Shown in pieces: positions 23,037-30,526 of a stretch of 64,000 nt of DNA. The notes beneath the pieces were generated by a model, which ran no database searches, was not told where the DNA came from, and was given only the letters and a program-made list of their open reading frames with translations. Source of the stretch: Gp6-AA40 sp035649635. GTDB lineage: Bacteria > Acidobacteriota > Vicinamibacteria > Vicinamibacterales > UBA2999. How positions within the stretch are numbered: the stretch's first letter is position 1; every line of letters starts with the position of its first letter. Made by a program: the position numbers and the translations under genes. The stretch spans positions 62,001-126,000 of the forward strand of contig DASRJE010000198.1 in the NCBI GenBank assembly GCA_035649635.1, written 5' to 3'.

Positions 23037-24881
23037 ATGGAGCCTCCCAAAAAGAAGAGCGTATCTGCCTCGGCCGCGTGGCGCGAAGCGCGGGCGCTCC
23101 TGTGGTCCCATCGCCGGCGTCTCCTCCTTGGATTGGGGCTGATGCTGGTCAGCCGCCTGGCGGGCCTGGTGCTGCCGGCCTCCTCTAAGTACCTGATCGA
23201 CGATGTAGTTGGGAAGAACCGCACTGACTTGTTGCCGTTGATTGCGCTCGCGGCTGGATCGGCCACGTTGGTGCAAGCGGTCACCTCGTTTGCGCTGTCG
23301 CAGATTCTCGGCGTCGCAGCCCAGCGTGCCATCACTGACATGCGCAAGCGGGTGCAGGCGCGAGTCATGCACCTGCCGGTGCGTTATTTCGACTCGACCC
23401 AGACCGGTGTACTGGTGTCGAGAATCATGTCGGACGCCGAGGGCATCAGGAACCTGGTCGGAACCGGGCTGGTGCAGCTCGTTGGCGGGCTGGTGACGGC
23501 GGTCATGGGACTCGGCGTGCTGTTCTGGTTGAACTGGCACCTGACCGTCATCACGATCCTCGTGCTTGCAGCGTTCGGAGGCGGGATGGCGTATGCGTTC
23601 CGCACCTTGCGACCGCTGTTCCGCGAGCGCGGCAAGATCAACGCGGAGGTGACAGGCCGCCTGACCGAGGCGCTGGGCGGCATCCGCGTCGTCAAGTCGT
23701 ATACGGCGGAGAAGCGCGAAGAGATCGTTTTCACCAAGGGCGCGCATCGTTTGTTCCGCAATATCGCCAAGTCGATGACGGGTGTCTCGGCCACGACGGC
23801 GGGCAGCACGGTGATCGTGGGAATCGTCGGCGTCCTGATGATCTGGTTGGGCGGCAGCGCCATCATCGCCGGTGAAATGACGCTCGGCGAGTTGATCATG
23901 TACATCTTCTTCATTGGCCTGGTCGCCGCGCCACTGGTGTCGATCGCGTCGATCGGTACGCAGATTACGGAGGCGTTTGCCGGCCTCGACCGCATCCGCG
24001 AAATCCTCGACATGTCGACTGAGCTGGACGAAGACGAGCAGCGTGCGCCGGTGGCGAGGCTCGCCGGAGACGTCAGGTTCGAGGACGTGTGGTTCGAATA
24101 CAACCCCGGGCAACCGGTGCTTCGCGGAGTGTCCTTTCACGCGCAGCCGGGGACGACCACGGCGCTGGTCGGCTCGAGCGGATCGGGGAAGAGCACGCTC
24201 ATCAGTATCGTGATGGCGTTCAACCGGCCTACGAAAGGTCGAGTCATCGTCGACGGCAGCGATTTGTCCGATCTGCGTCTGATGGACTACCGCAGCCAAC
24301 TCGCCTCGGTGTTGCAGGAGAACTTCCTGTTCGATGGGACCATCGCGGAGAACGTGGGCTACGCACGGCCCGGTGCCACGCGCGACGAGATCATGGACGC
24401 GTGCCGGATCGCGCACTGCGACGAATTCGTCCGCCAGTTTCCGCAGGGATACGACACCGTGGTCGGTGAGCGTGGTGTCAAGTTGTCGGGTGGACAGCGC
24501 CAGCGCGTGTCGATCGCCCGCGCCATCCTCGCCAATCCCCGGATCCTGATCCTGGATGAAGCGACCTCGAGTCTCGATAGCGAGAGCGAGCAGATGATCC
24601 AGGATGGCCTTCGCAACCTGCGCGCCGGACGCACGACGTTTGTCATCGCGCATCGACTGTCGACCATTCGCAGCGCCGATCAGATTCTCGTGCTCGAAGA
24701 AGGGCAAGTCGTGGAGCGGGGCACTCACGCGGAGCTGCTCGCGCTGAATGGACGCTACCACTACCTGCACGACAAGCAGTACAAGTTCGAGACCGATCGC
24801 TTCATCAACCCGGGCGAAGACTTCACGCCGGAGCCCGAGAAGCCAAAGTCCGCGCCGGTGAGAGTGGCGCAGAGCTTGTAG
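23037..24881 (+). CDS. ABC exporter, fused TM and ATPase (MsbA/LmrA type)
   Basis: 614 aa half-transporter working as a homodimer in the inner membrane. Six transmembrane helices lie within about residues 25-320. The ATPase domain has Walker A GSSGSGKST (about 378-386), Q-loop ASVLQENFLF, signature LSGGQRQRVS, Walker B ILILDEATSSLD and H-loop VIAHRLST. The lipid-flippase/multidrug subfamily is likely; lipid A precursor export is possible but not proven. ATG 23037 (MEPPKKKS) is chosen over ATG 22962 because the extra 25 residues look non-conserved. It is divergent from apaG. Confidence 0.93.
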   Translation: MEPPKKKSVSASAAWREARALLWSHRRRLLLGLGLMLVSRLAGLVLPASSKYLIDDVVGKNRTDLLPLIALAAGSATLVQAVTSFALSQILGVAAQRAITDMRKRVQARVMHLPVRYFDSTQTGVLVSRIMSDAEGIRNLVGTGLVQLVGGLVTAVMGLGVLFWLNWHLTVITILVLAAFGGGMAYAFRTLRPLFRERGKINAEVTGRLTEALGGIRVVKSYTAEKREEIVFTKGAHRLFRNIAKSMTGVSATTAGSTVIVGIVGVLMIWLGGSAIIAGEMTLGELIMYIFFIGLVAAPLVSIASIGTQITEAFAGLDRIREILDMSTELDEDEQRAPVARLAGDVRFEDVWFEYNPGQPVLRGVSFHAQPGTTTALVGSSGSGKSTLISIVMAFNRPTKGRVIVDGSDLSDLRLMDYRSQLASVLQENFLFDGTIAENVGYARPGATRDEIMDACRIAHCDEFVRQFPQGYDTVVGERGVKLSGGQRQRVSIARAILANPRILILDEATSSLDSESEQMIQDGLRNLRAGRTTFVIAHRLSTIRSADQILVLEEGQVVERGTHAELLALNGRYHYLHDKQYKFETDRFINPGEDFTPEPEKPKSAPVRVAQSL

Positions 24882-24901
24882 ATCTGCGAATGTGCGCCCG
24901 C

Positions 24902-24930
24902 CGTAGGCCGGTCCTGTTCTGCGGACCGGC
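24902..24930. repeat. REP-like palindrome (variant GCCGGTCC arm)
   Basis: CGTAGGCCGGTCCTGTTCTG then CGGACCGGC. GCCGGTCC and GGACCGGC are perfect arms around a TGTTCTGC loop. It keeps the CGTAGG lead of the other copies but the stem differs. It lies between the ABC exporter and the DUF533 gene. Confidence 0.75.
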
Positions 24931-24963
24931 AAGAGTCGGCCGAAAAAGACCGAGGAGACTGAA

Positions 24964-25647
24964 TTGGACGAATCGATGTTCCTGAACGGGGTTCTGCGCA
25001 GCGTGCTCGGAGGCCGTCGTCGGCGATCCCGGCGAGCGATGCGCTATCTGGGCCGACCGCTGGGCGGAGCCCTCGGCGGCTCGCTCGGGTCGATCGGCGG
25101 ATCGCTTCTGTCGAATCCGAACGTCTTGTTGACGGCTGCCGGACTGGCGTGGGGAATCTTCGAGACGCTCCAGCAAGGTACGCCGGGCGCGGCGCCAGCG
25201 GCTGCACAGCCAGCATCGACGGCGGCCGGGACAGCGCCGTTGCCCCCATTGCCCGTTGTCGACAACGCGTCCGCGGCAGTGAGCGAGCAGGCCCTCCAGT
25301 TTGTCCGACTGGCGATATCCGCCGCACACGCGGATGGATCCGTCAGCGACCAGGAGCGGCAGGCGATCCTGGATCAGGCGCGCATCGCCGGCGTAGGCCG
25401 CATCGTGGAGCAGGAATTGACGCAGCCGCGTCCTCTCGCCGAGATTGTGGCCGGGGTGACTGACGACACCCATCGGGGCACGCTCTATGTGCTTGCGTAC
25501 AGCATTCTTCGGGGCGACGAACAGCCAAGCGGCGCCGAACGTATCTATCTGGCGAAACTTGCGCACCTGCTGGGACTCGATCCGAAGACGGTTCAACAAC
25601 TGGAGCAGAACGCGGGCAAGCGCATTGACGCGCAGCCGGAGCAGTAG
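24964..25647 (+). CDS. DUF533/TerB-like domain protein
   Basis: 227 aa. A basic N-terminus (GGRRRRSRRAMR, about 18-29) is followed by a Gly-rich stretch, a short hydrophobic segment (NVLLTAAGLAWGIF, about 53-66) and an Ala/Pro linker. A helical TerB-like domain (about 105-220) has ISAAHADGSVSDQERQAI, an acidic loop typical of the fold, and LAKLAHLLGLDPKTVQQLE. The start is TTG 24964, supported by GAGGAG at 24952-24957; ATG 24976 is spaced too far. It may be anchored to the membrane surface. Role unknown; TerB-like domains are associated with stress responses. Confidence 0.75.
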   Translation: MDESMFLNGVLRSVLGGRRRRSRRAMRYLGRPLGGALGGSLGSIGGSLLSNPNVLLTAAGLAWGIFETLQQGTPGAAPAAAQPASTAAGTAPLPPLPVVDNASAAVSEQALQFVRLAISAAHADGSVSDQERQAILDQARIAGVGRIVEQELTQPRPLAEIVAGVTDDTHRGTLYVLAYSILRGDEQPSGAERIYLAKLAHLLGLDPKTVQQLEQNAGKRIDAQPEQ

Positions 25648-25657
25648 TCATCGAAAT

Positions 25658-25706
25658 GATACCGGGTGTGATTTTCATTGCGCCGTCGAAAATCACACCC
25701 GGTATC
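25658..25706. repeat. Perfect 19-bp palindrome (ACCGGGTGT family), terminator-like
   Basis: Arms GATACCGGGTGTGATTTTC (25658-25676) and GAAAATCACACCCGGTATC (25688-25706) are perfectly complementary around an 11-base loop. It directly follows the DUF533 gene and ends 17 bases before the AIM24 start, so it also shapes that 5' region. A relative lies at 58756-58804. Confidence 0.9.
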
Positions 25707-25723
25707 TTCAGGAGACAGAAGCG

Positions 25724-26752
25724 ATGTCAGACGACCAGTGGTTCATGGCCATCGGTGGGCATCAGGTGGGGCCTGTGTCACGAGACGACGTGGTGACAAA
25801 CTTGCGGAACGGCACCATTGATGGAAACACTCTCATCTTCGGTCCGGGCCTGACGAACTGGACGCCGCTCAAGGACGTGCCGCAGCTCGCCTCGTACCTA
25901 AGCGGCGCGTCCGGCGCGCGCACGGCGGCGCCTCCACCGATTGTTCCCGGCCGGCGCGCTCACGAAATCGACTTCCGCATCGTCGGCAGCGAGATGCAGT
26001 TCGTCGAAGTCGAACTCGATCCGGGCGAGAGCGCGGTCGCCGAGGCGGGGTCGATGATGTACATGACGCCCGGCATCGCCATGGAGACGGTTTTCGGTGA
26101 CGGCGCGCAGCAGCGGGGCGGCGGCGTCATGAACGCCATCCTCGGGGCGGGCAAGCGTCTCATCACTGGTGAAAGTCTGTTCATGACCGTGTTCACCAAC
26201 TCGGGAGGCGGCAAGCAGCAGGTCTCGTTCGCCGCGCCGTATCCCGGCAAGATCCTCGCGATGGATCTGAAACAGCTTGGCGGCACGCTCATTTGCCAGA
26301 AGGATTCGTTCCTGTGCGCGGCGCGCGGCGTGTCGATTGGCATCGCGTTTCAGCGGCGCATCGGCGTCGGACTGTTCGGCGGCGAAGGCTTCATCATGCA
26401 GAAGCTCGAAGGCGACGGCCTGTGCTTCGTGCACGCGGGCGGAACCGTCCATCCCCTGGACCTGGGTCCTGGTCAAACGCTGCGCGTCGACACGGGATGC
26501 CTGGTCGCGTTACAGCCGTCGGTGTCGTACGACATCCAGTACGTCGGCAAGATCAAGACGGCGCTCTTCGGCGGTGAGGGACTGTTCTATGCGGTGCTGA
26601 CGGGGCCGGGACGTGTCTGGCTGCAATCGTTGCCGTTCAGCCGCATGGCCGATCGGATTTACAAGGCCGCGCCGGCCGCGGGCGGCAGCCGTCGCGAAGG
26701 AGGCTCCATCCTGGGTGGGCTCGGTGATCTGCTTGATGGGGACCCCAACTGA
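25724..26752 (+). CDS. GYF_2 (DUF4339) plus AIM24/TIGR00266-family protein
   Basis: 342 aa. The N-terminal GYF_2 domain (about 1-55) contains WFMAIGGHQVGPVSRDDV and NGTIDGNTLIFGPGLTNWTP. A Pro/Ala linker leads to an AIM24-type beta-helix domain (about 80-325) with EAGSMMYMTPGI, GESLFMTVFTN, GLFGGEGFIMQKLEGDG and FGGEGLFYAVLTGPG. AIM24 proteins bind membranes or lipids and are otherwise poorly understood; GYF_2 is a protein-interaction or membrane-associated module. ATG 25724 follows CAGGAGACAG at 25709-25718. The longer frame from 25487 runs through the upstream gene and the palindrome and is discarded. Confidence 0.85.
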   Translation: MSDDQWFMAIGGHQVGPVSRDDVVTNLRNGTIDGNTLIFGPGLTNWTPLKDVPQLASYLSGASGARTAAPPPIVPGRRAHEIDFRIVGSEMQFVEVELDPGESAVAEAGSMMYMTPGIAMETVFGDGAQQRGGGVMNAILGAGKRLITGESLFMTVFTNSGGGKQQVSFAAPYPGKILAMDLKQLGGTLICQKDSFLCAARGVSIGIAFQRRIGVGLFGGEGFIMQKLEGDGLCFVHAGGTVHPLDLGPGQTLRVDTGCLVALQPSVSYDIQYVGKIKTALFGGEGLFYAVLTGPGRVWLQSLPFSRMADRIYKAAPAAGGSRREGGSILGGLGDLLDGDPN

Positions 26753-26988
26753 CGAGACAGGAGCGGCAGCAATTCCTCGAGGTCCTGCAGGCGCACGCCC
26801 AGACCGTGGCAATCGCTGAAGCGTGCGCATCCACTACGCGCGATCTCGCGGCCGAAGTCGCGCGCGGTGGAACACCAAGTCGCAACGATTTGATGACCAC
26901 GGTGGATCAGGCTGAGCGCGCGCTTGCGGACCTGGCCGCCGTCCGCGAGGAAGTCGAGCGTCTGCTGTCGACCCTTGGCGCGGTCTGA
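26749..26988 (+). CDS. Small coiled-coil hypothetical protein
   Basis: 79 aa if translated from CTG 26749, which overlaps the AIM24 stop as CTGA with GGGGA six bases before; 60 aa from GTG 26806. The sequence is almost entirely helical with heptads (EVLQAHAQTVAIAEACAS, then DQAERALADLAAVREEVERL). No signal peptide. Overlap with the AIM24 gene suggests coupling, perhaps a partner or regulator of it. The reading frame and codon use fit a real gene but the start is unsure and no family is recognised. Confidence 0.5.
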   Translation: MTRQERQQFLEVLQAHAQTVAIAEACASTTRDLAAEVARGGTPSRNDLMTTVDQAERALADLAAVREEVERLLSTLGAV

Positions 26989-27015
26989 TCGCGTCCCGAA
27001 TAAAATTGTTTTCGC

Positions 27016-28026
27016 ATGCGCACTCCCGTTACGCTCGTTACGGGCGCGAGCGGTGAGATTGGCCACGGCCTGATTACACGGCTCTCCGGTACAGGACGTC
27101 CCATCGTCACCATAGATCTCGCGCCGCTCGACCCCTCGCTCCACCGGCTGGTGCTGCGCGAGTTCACCGGCTCGATCACCGACAGCACGCTGCTCGAGCG
27201 AGTATTGGCCGAGTTCGAAGTAGACCTGATTTTTCATCTTGCCGCGCTGCTCTCGACACGCGCCGAGTTCACGCCAGTGACGGCGCATCATGTCAACGTC
27301 GAAGGCACCTTGACGCTACTGGAGTTCGCGCAGCGGGAAGGCGAGTCACACGGGCGGACAGTCCTTTTTCTGTATCCATCATCAGTGGCTGCGTACGGCC
27401 TGCCCGATTTGGCCACGAAAACCAAAGTCGGCCGCATCCGAGAAGATGAATGGAACACTCCGCGGACGATGTACGGGTGCAACAAGCTGTACTGCGAACA
27501 CCTGGGTCGCTACTACGCAAGGTTCTACAAGCAGCTGGCTGCCCATGCGACTGGTCGCGTCGACTTTCGAAGCGTCCGCTTTCCCGGCCTGATTTCGGCT
27601 GTGACGATGCCCTCGGGCGGCACATCTGATTACGCACCAGAAATGATTCACGCCGCCGCACGAGGGGAGCCGTATACGTGTTTCGTGCGTCCCGACACCC
27701 GCATACCCTTCATGGCGATGCCGGATGCGATCTCCGCGCTGCTCGGTCTCGCAAAGGTCCCGCGCGAGCGCCTGACCCGAACGGCGTATAACCTCACAGC
27801 GTTCAATCCAACGGCGCAGCAGATCCACGATGCGGTGATGGCGGCATTTCCCGGCGCCATCGTGCGCTGGGGGACCGACGAGAAGCGCCAGAGCATCGTT
27901 GATTCCTGGCCCGAGGATGTCGACGACAGCGCCGCCCGTCGCGACTGGGGCTTCGCACCGGTGTACGATTTCAATGCTGCGTTCAAGGAGTACCTCATTC
28001 CGAACGTGCGCGAGCGATATCGATGA
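27016..28026 (+). CDS. SDR-type L-threonine 3-dehydrogenase/NAD-dependent epimerase
   Basis: 336 aa extended SDR. Rossmann motif VTGASGEIG (about 8-16) and active-site YGCNKLYCEH with Tyr and Lys four apart (about 154-158). The segment SVRFPGLISAVTMPSGGTSDYAPEM broken by the family's DYA and DTRIPFMAMPDAI signatures points to the short-chain threonine dehydrogenases rather than UDP-sugar epimerases. It would oxidise threonine to 2-amino-3-ketobutyrate; no KBL ligase gene is adjacent. The 4-nt ATGA overlap with the next gene shows translational coupling. Confidence 0.82.
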   Translation: MRTPVTLVTGASGEIGHGLITRLSGTGRPIVTIDLAPLDPSLHRLVLREFTGSITDSTLLERVLAEFEVDLIFHLAALLSTRAEFTPVTAHHVNVEGTLTLLEFAQREGESHGRTVLFLYPSSVAAYGLPDLATKTKVGRIREDEWNTPRTMYGCNKLYCEHLGRYYARFYKQLAAHATGRVDFRSVRFPGLISAVTMPSGGTSDYAPEMIHAAARGEPYTCFVRPDTRIPFMAMPDAISALLGLAKVPRERLTRTAYNLTAFNPTAQQIHDAVMAAFPGAIVRWGTDEKRQSIVDSWPEDVDDSAARRDWGFAPVYDFNAAFKEYLIPNVRERYR

Positions 28027-29357
28027 TGCGCCTTCTTGTTGCGGCGGCTTCTCTGGCTGTCGTCGCCTTTCGTGCACACGCCGCGTTGGGCCACGAGGAT
28101 CCTTCTATTCTTCGTGGCTCGGAGAACGACTCGATGAATGCCCTGGCAGAGCGTTACGTGAAGCTGGTGCTGGCGCTCGGTCAGCACGATGTCGACTACG
28201 TGGACGCGTACTACGGACCGCAAGAGTGGAAAAGTGAGGAGGCAGCAGCCAAACGAACGCTCGCTGACATCGAGCGTGATGCGGGAGCCACCCTGACCGC
28301 GCTCGCCGCGGCGAAGCCTGATGACTCCGCAGAAGAAGCGGTTCGGCTCAGGCATGAGTACCTGACCAGGCAGTTGGGAGCACTGCGGGCTCGAGTCTCG
28401 ATGCTCCAGGGGCAGAAGCTCACGTTCGATGAAGAGTCCAGGGCGCTCTACGATGCGGTTGCCCCGACGCACACAGAGAGCGAATTCGATGCGGCGCTGC
28501 AGGAGCTTGAATCGCGACTCCCAGGCCAGGGAACGCTGACCGAGCGGTTCGATGCCTTCCGCTCACGGTTCATCGTCTCGAAGGACCGGCTGGACGCAAC
28601 GTTCAAGGCCGCGATCGAGGGATGCCGCAGCCGCACGCGCGAACACATTTCACTGCCGCCGGAGGAGAGCTTCGTCGTCGAATATGTCACCGACAAGAGC
28701 TGGTCGGGTTACAACTGGTATCAAGGGAATTACCGCAGCATCATCCAGGTCAACACCGATTTGCCGATCTTCGTTGACCGGGCCATCGACCTGGCCTGTC
28801 ATGAGGGTTATCCCGGACACCATGTCTACAACGTACTGCTGGAGAAAATGCTGGTGCGTGACCGCGGGTGGGTCGAGTTCTCGGTGTATCCGCTGCATTC
28901 CCCGCAGTCGCTCATCGCGGAGGGTTCGGCGAACTACGGCATTGATGTCGCGTTCCCCAGACCGGAGCGTCTTCAGTTCGAACGGACGGTGATCTTTCCG
29001 ACGGCTGGTCTCGACGCGGGCGCGGTCGAAGGCTACTATGCCGTGCTGAGCCTCGTCGATCGACTCTCCTATGCCGGGAATGAAGCCGCTCGACGTTATC
29101 TCAATGGCCAGATCGATCGTGCGGCTGCCGCGCGGTGGCTCGAACGGTATGGGCTCTATTCGACGCCACGTGCACAGCAGCGAGTACGGTTTATCGATCA
29201 GTACCGAAGCTACGTGATCAACTACAACCTGGGCAAAGACATGGTGGCAAGATACGTCGAGGCTGAATCAGGTGGAGGAAGCGATACCTCGCGCCGATGG
29301 GACGTGTTCACCCGGCTGCTCTCGTCGCCTCGCTTGCCCTCCGGGTTAGCTCGGTAG
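28023..29357 (+). CDS. Exported metallopeptidase-like protein, DUF885-related
   Basis: 444 aa with a signal peptide (LLVAAASLAVVAFRAHA). The motif HEGYPGHH (about 260-267) with a downstream Glu in LIAEGSANYGID (about 297-308) resembles the DUF885 and related metallopeptidase-like families. Zinc peptidase activity is therefore likely but unproven. The N-terminal half is helical (ERYVKLVLALGQHDVDYVDA). Its start overlaps the upstream dehydrogenase stop by four bases. A possible pairing of threonine catabolism and peptide degradation is only an inference. Confidence 0.78.
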   Translation: MMRLLVAAASLAVVAFRAHAALGHEDPSILRGSENDSMNALAERYVKLVLALGQHDVDYVDAYYGPQEWKSEEAAAKRTLADIERDAGATLTALAAAKPDDSAEEAVRLRHEYLTRQLGALRARVSMLQGQKLTFDEESRALYDAVAPTHTESEFDAALQELESRLPGQGTLTERFDAFRSRFIVSKDRLDATFKAAIEGCRSRTREHISLPPEESFVVEYVTDKSWSGYNWYQGNYRSIIQVNTDLPIFVDRAIDLACHEGYPGHHVYNVLLEKMLVRDRGWVEFSVYPLHSPQSLIAEGSANYGIDVAFPRPERLQFERTVIFPTAGLDAGAVEGYYAVLSLVDRLSYAGNEAARRYLNGQIDRAAAARWLERYGLYSTPRAQQRVRFIDQYRSYVINYNLGKDMVARYVEAESGGGSDTSRRWDVFTRLLSSPRLPSGLAR

Positions 29358-29420
29358 CTCGGTGGCAGGGTTGCTGGTGACGGGGGAGTGGTGGTTATTG
29401 ATCCGTCGGGAGTTGCCTGA

Positions 29421-30401
29421 GTGATTTGCGTTGAGATCAGCCGTCCGGGAGGACCCGAGGTTCTCGTGCCGGTCGAGCGGCCTGACCCTGTGCCCGGCCC
29501 CGATGACGTCCTCATTCGAGTCGCGGGCGCCGGCGTGAACCGGCCCGATGTTCTTCAACGGCAGGGGGCTTATCCGCCTCCCGCCGGCGCGAGTGATCTC
29601 CCCGGTCTCGAGGTCGCTGGCACGATCGCTGCCGTCGGATCGAATGTGAAGCAGTGGAAAGTGGACGATGCCGTGTGCGCGCTCATCGCCGGCGGTGGCT
29701 ACGCAACGATGTGCGTGGCGCCGGCGTTGCAATGCCTGCCGGCGCCGATCAATCTGGATCTCGTATCGGCCGCGGCAATTCCGGAAACGTTCTTCACCGT
29801 CTGGACCAATGTGTTTGACCGGGGGCGGCTCCGCGCTGGTGAAACGGCCCTCTTTCACGGAGGTGCGAGCGGCATCGGCACAACGGCGATTCAACTCGCC
29901 GCGGCACGAGGCGTCACGGTACTTGCCACGGCCGGCTCGGACGAGAAGTGTCGTGCGTGCGAGGACCTGGGCGCCAAGCAGGCGATCAACTACCGCACGG
30001 CCGATTTCGTCGAGGCGATCAACGAGCTGACCAGTGGCAAAGGGGTCGACCTCATTCTCGACATGGTGGGCGGAAGCTACGTCGGCAGGAATCTCAAGGC
30101 GCTCGCGACTGAGGGCCGCCTCGTGCTGATCGGGTTCATGGGTGGCGAACCGACGGCGCCGGTCGATTTCCGCCGCATCCTCACTCGGCGGCTGACGATT
30201 ACGGGTTCGACGCTGAGACCTCGGAGCGTCTCGGAGAAGGGGCAGATTGCCGCCGCGTTGCGAACGGAAGTCTGGCCACTGCTGGATCGTGGCGTCGTCA
30301 AGCCGGTGATCCATCGCGTCTTTCCGCTCGCTGACGCCGCCGAGGCGCACCGCTTGATGGAATCGAGCGAACACATCGGCAAGATCGTGCTCGCCACGTA
30401 G
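29421..30401 (+). CDS. NAD(P)H quinone oxidoreductase, zinc-independent MDR family (PIG3-like)
   Basis: 326 aa medium-chain reductase. The GroES-like domain has AGAGVNRPDVLQRQGAYPPP (first ~60 residues). The Rossmann domain (about 130-270) has FHGGASGIGTTAIQLAA and LGAKQAINYRTADF. No structural-zinc Cys cluster and no catalytic Cys-His zinc ligands are seen, as expected for quinone reductases. The start is GTG 29421 with a weak ribosome site. A GGCGGGTC palindrome follows. Confidence 0.9.
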   Translation: MICVEISRPGGPEVLVPVERPDPVPGPDDVLIRVAGAGVNRPDVLQRQGAYPPPAGASDLPGLEVAGTIAAVGSNVKQWKVDDAVCALIAGGGYATMCVAPALQCLPAPINLDLVSAAAIPETFFTVWTNVFDRGRLRAGETALFHGGASGIGTTAIQLAAARGVTVLATAGSDEKCRACEDLGAKQAINYRTADFVEAINELTSGKGVDLILDMVGGSYVGRNLKALATEGRLVLIGFMGGEPTAPVDFRRILTRRLTITGSTLRPRSVSEKGQIAAALRTEVWPLLDRGVVKPVIHRVFPLADAAEAHRLMESSEHIGKIVLAT

Positions 30402-30416
30402 ACCGGCCGCCAGGTA

Positions 30417-30445
30417 GTAGGGAGGGGCGGGTCTTGAGACCCGTC
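30417..30445. repeat. REP-like palindrome (GGCGGGTC family)
   Basis: GTAGGGAGGGGCGGGTCTTG then AGACCCGTCT. GCGGGTCT and AGACCCGT form the stem with one G-T pair around TG. It lies between the quinone reductase and the kinase gene, about 80 bp before the latter. Confidence 0.75.
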
Positions 30446-30526
30446 TTCACGTCGTCGAACCGGATGCTCTGTTCACCGCAGGGGCTATGATTAAGGCTCA
30501 TTGCGACGAGCGCACAGGCGGAAGCT

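Noticed and set aside
22893..24932. 679-codon open frame on the minus strand
   Set aside because: It mirrors the ABC exporter, is His/Arg/Asp-rich with no motif, and results from high-GC codon bias.
25487..25723. N-terminal extension of the AIM24 protein
   Set aside because: It runs through the DUF533 gene and the 19-bp palindrome; a good ribosome site lies before ATG 25724.
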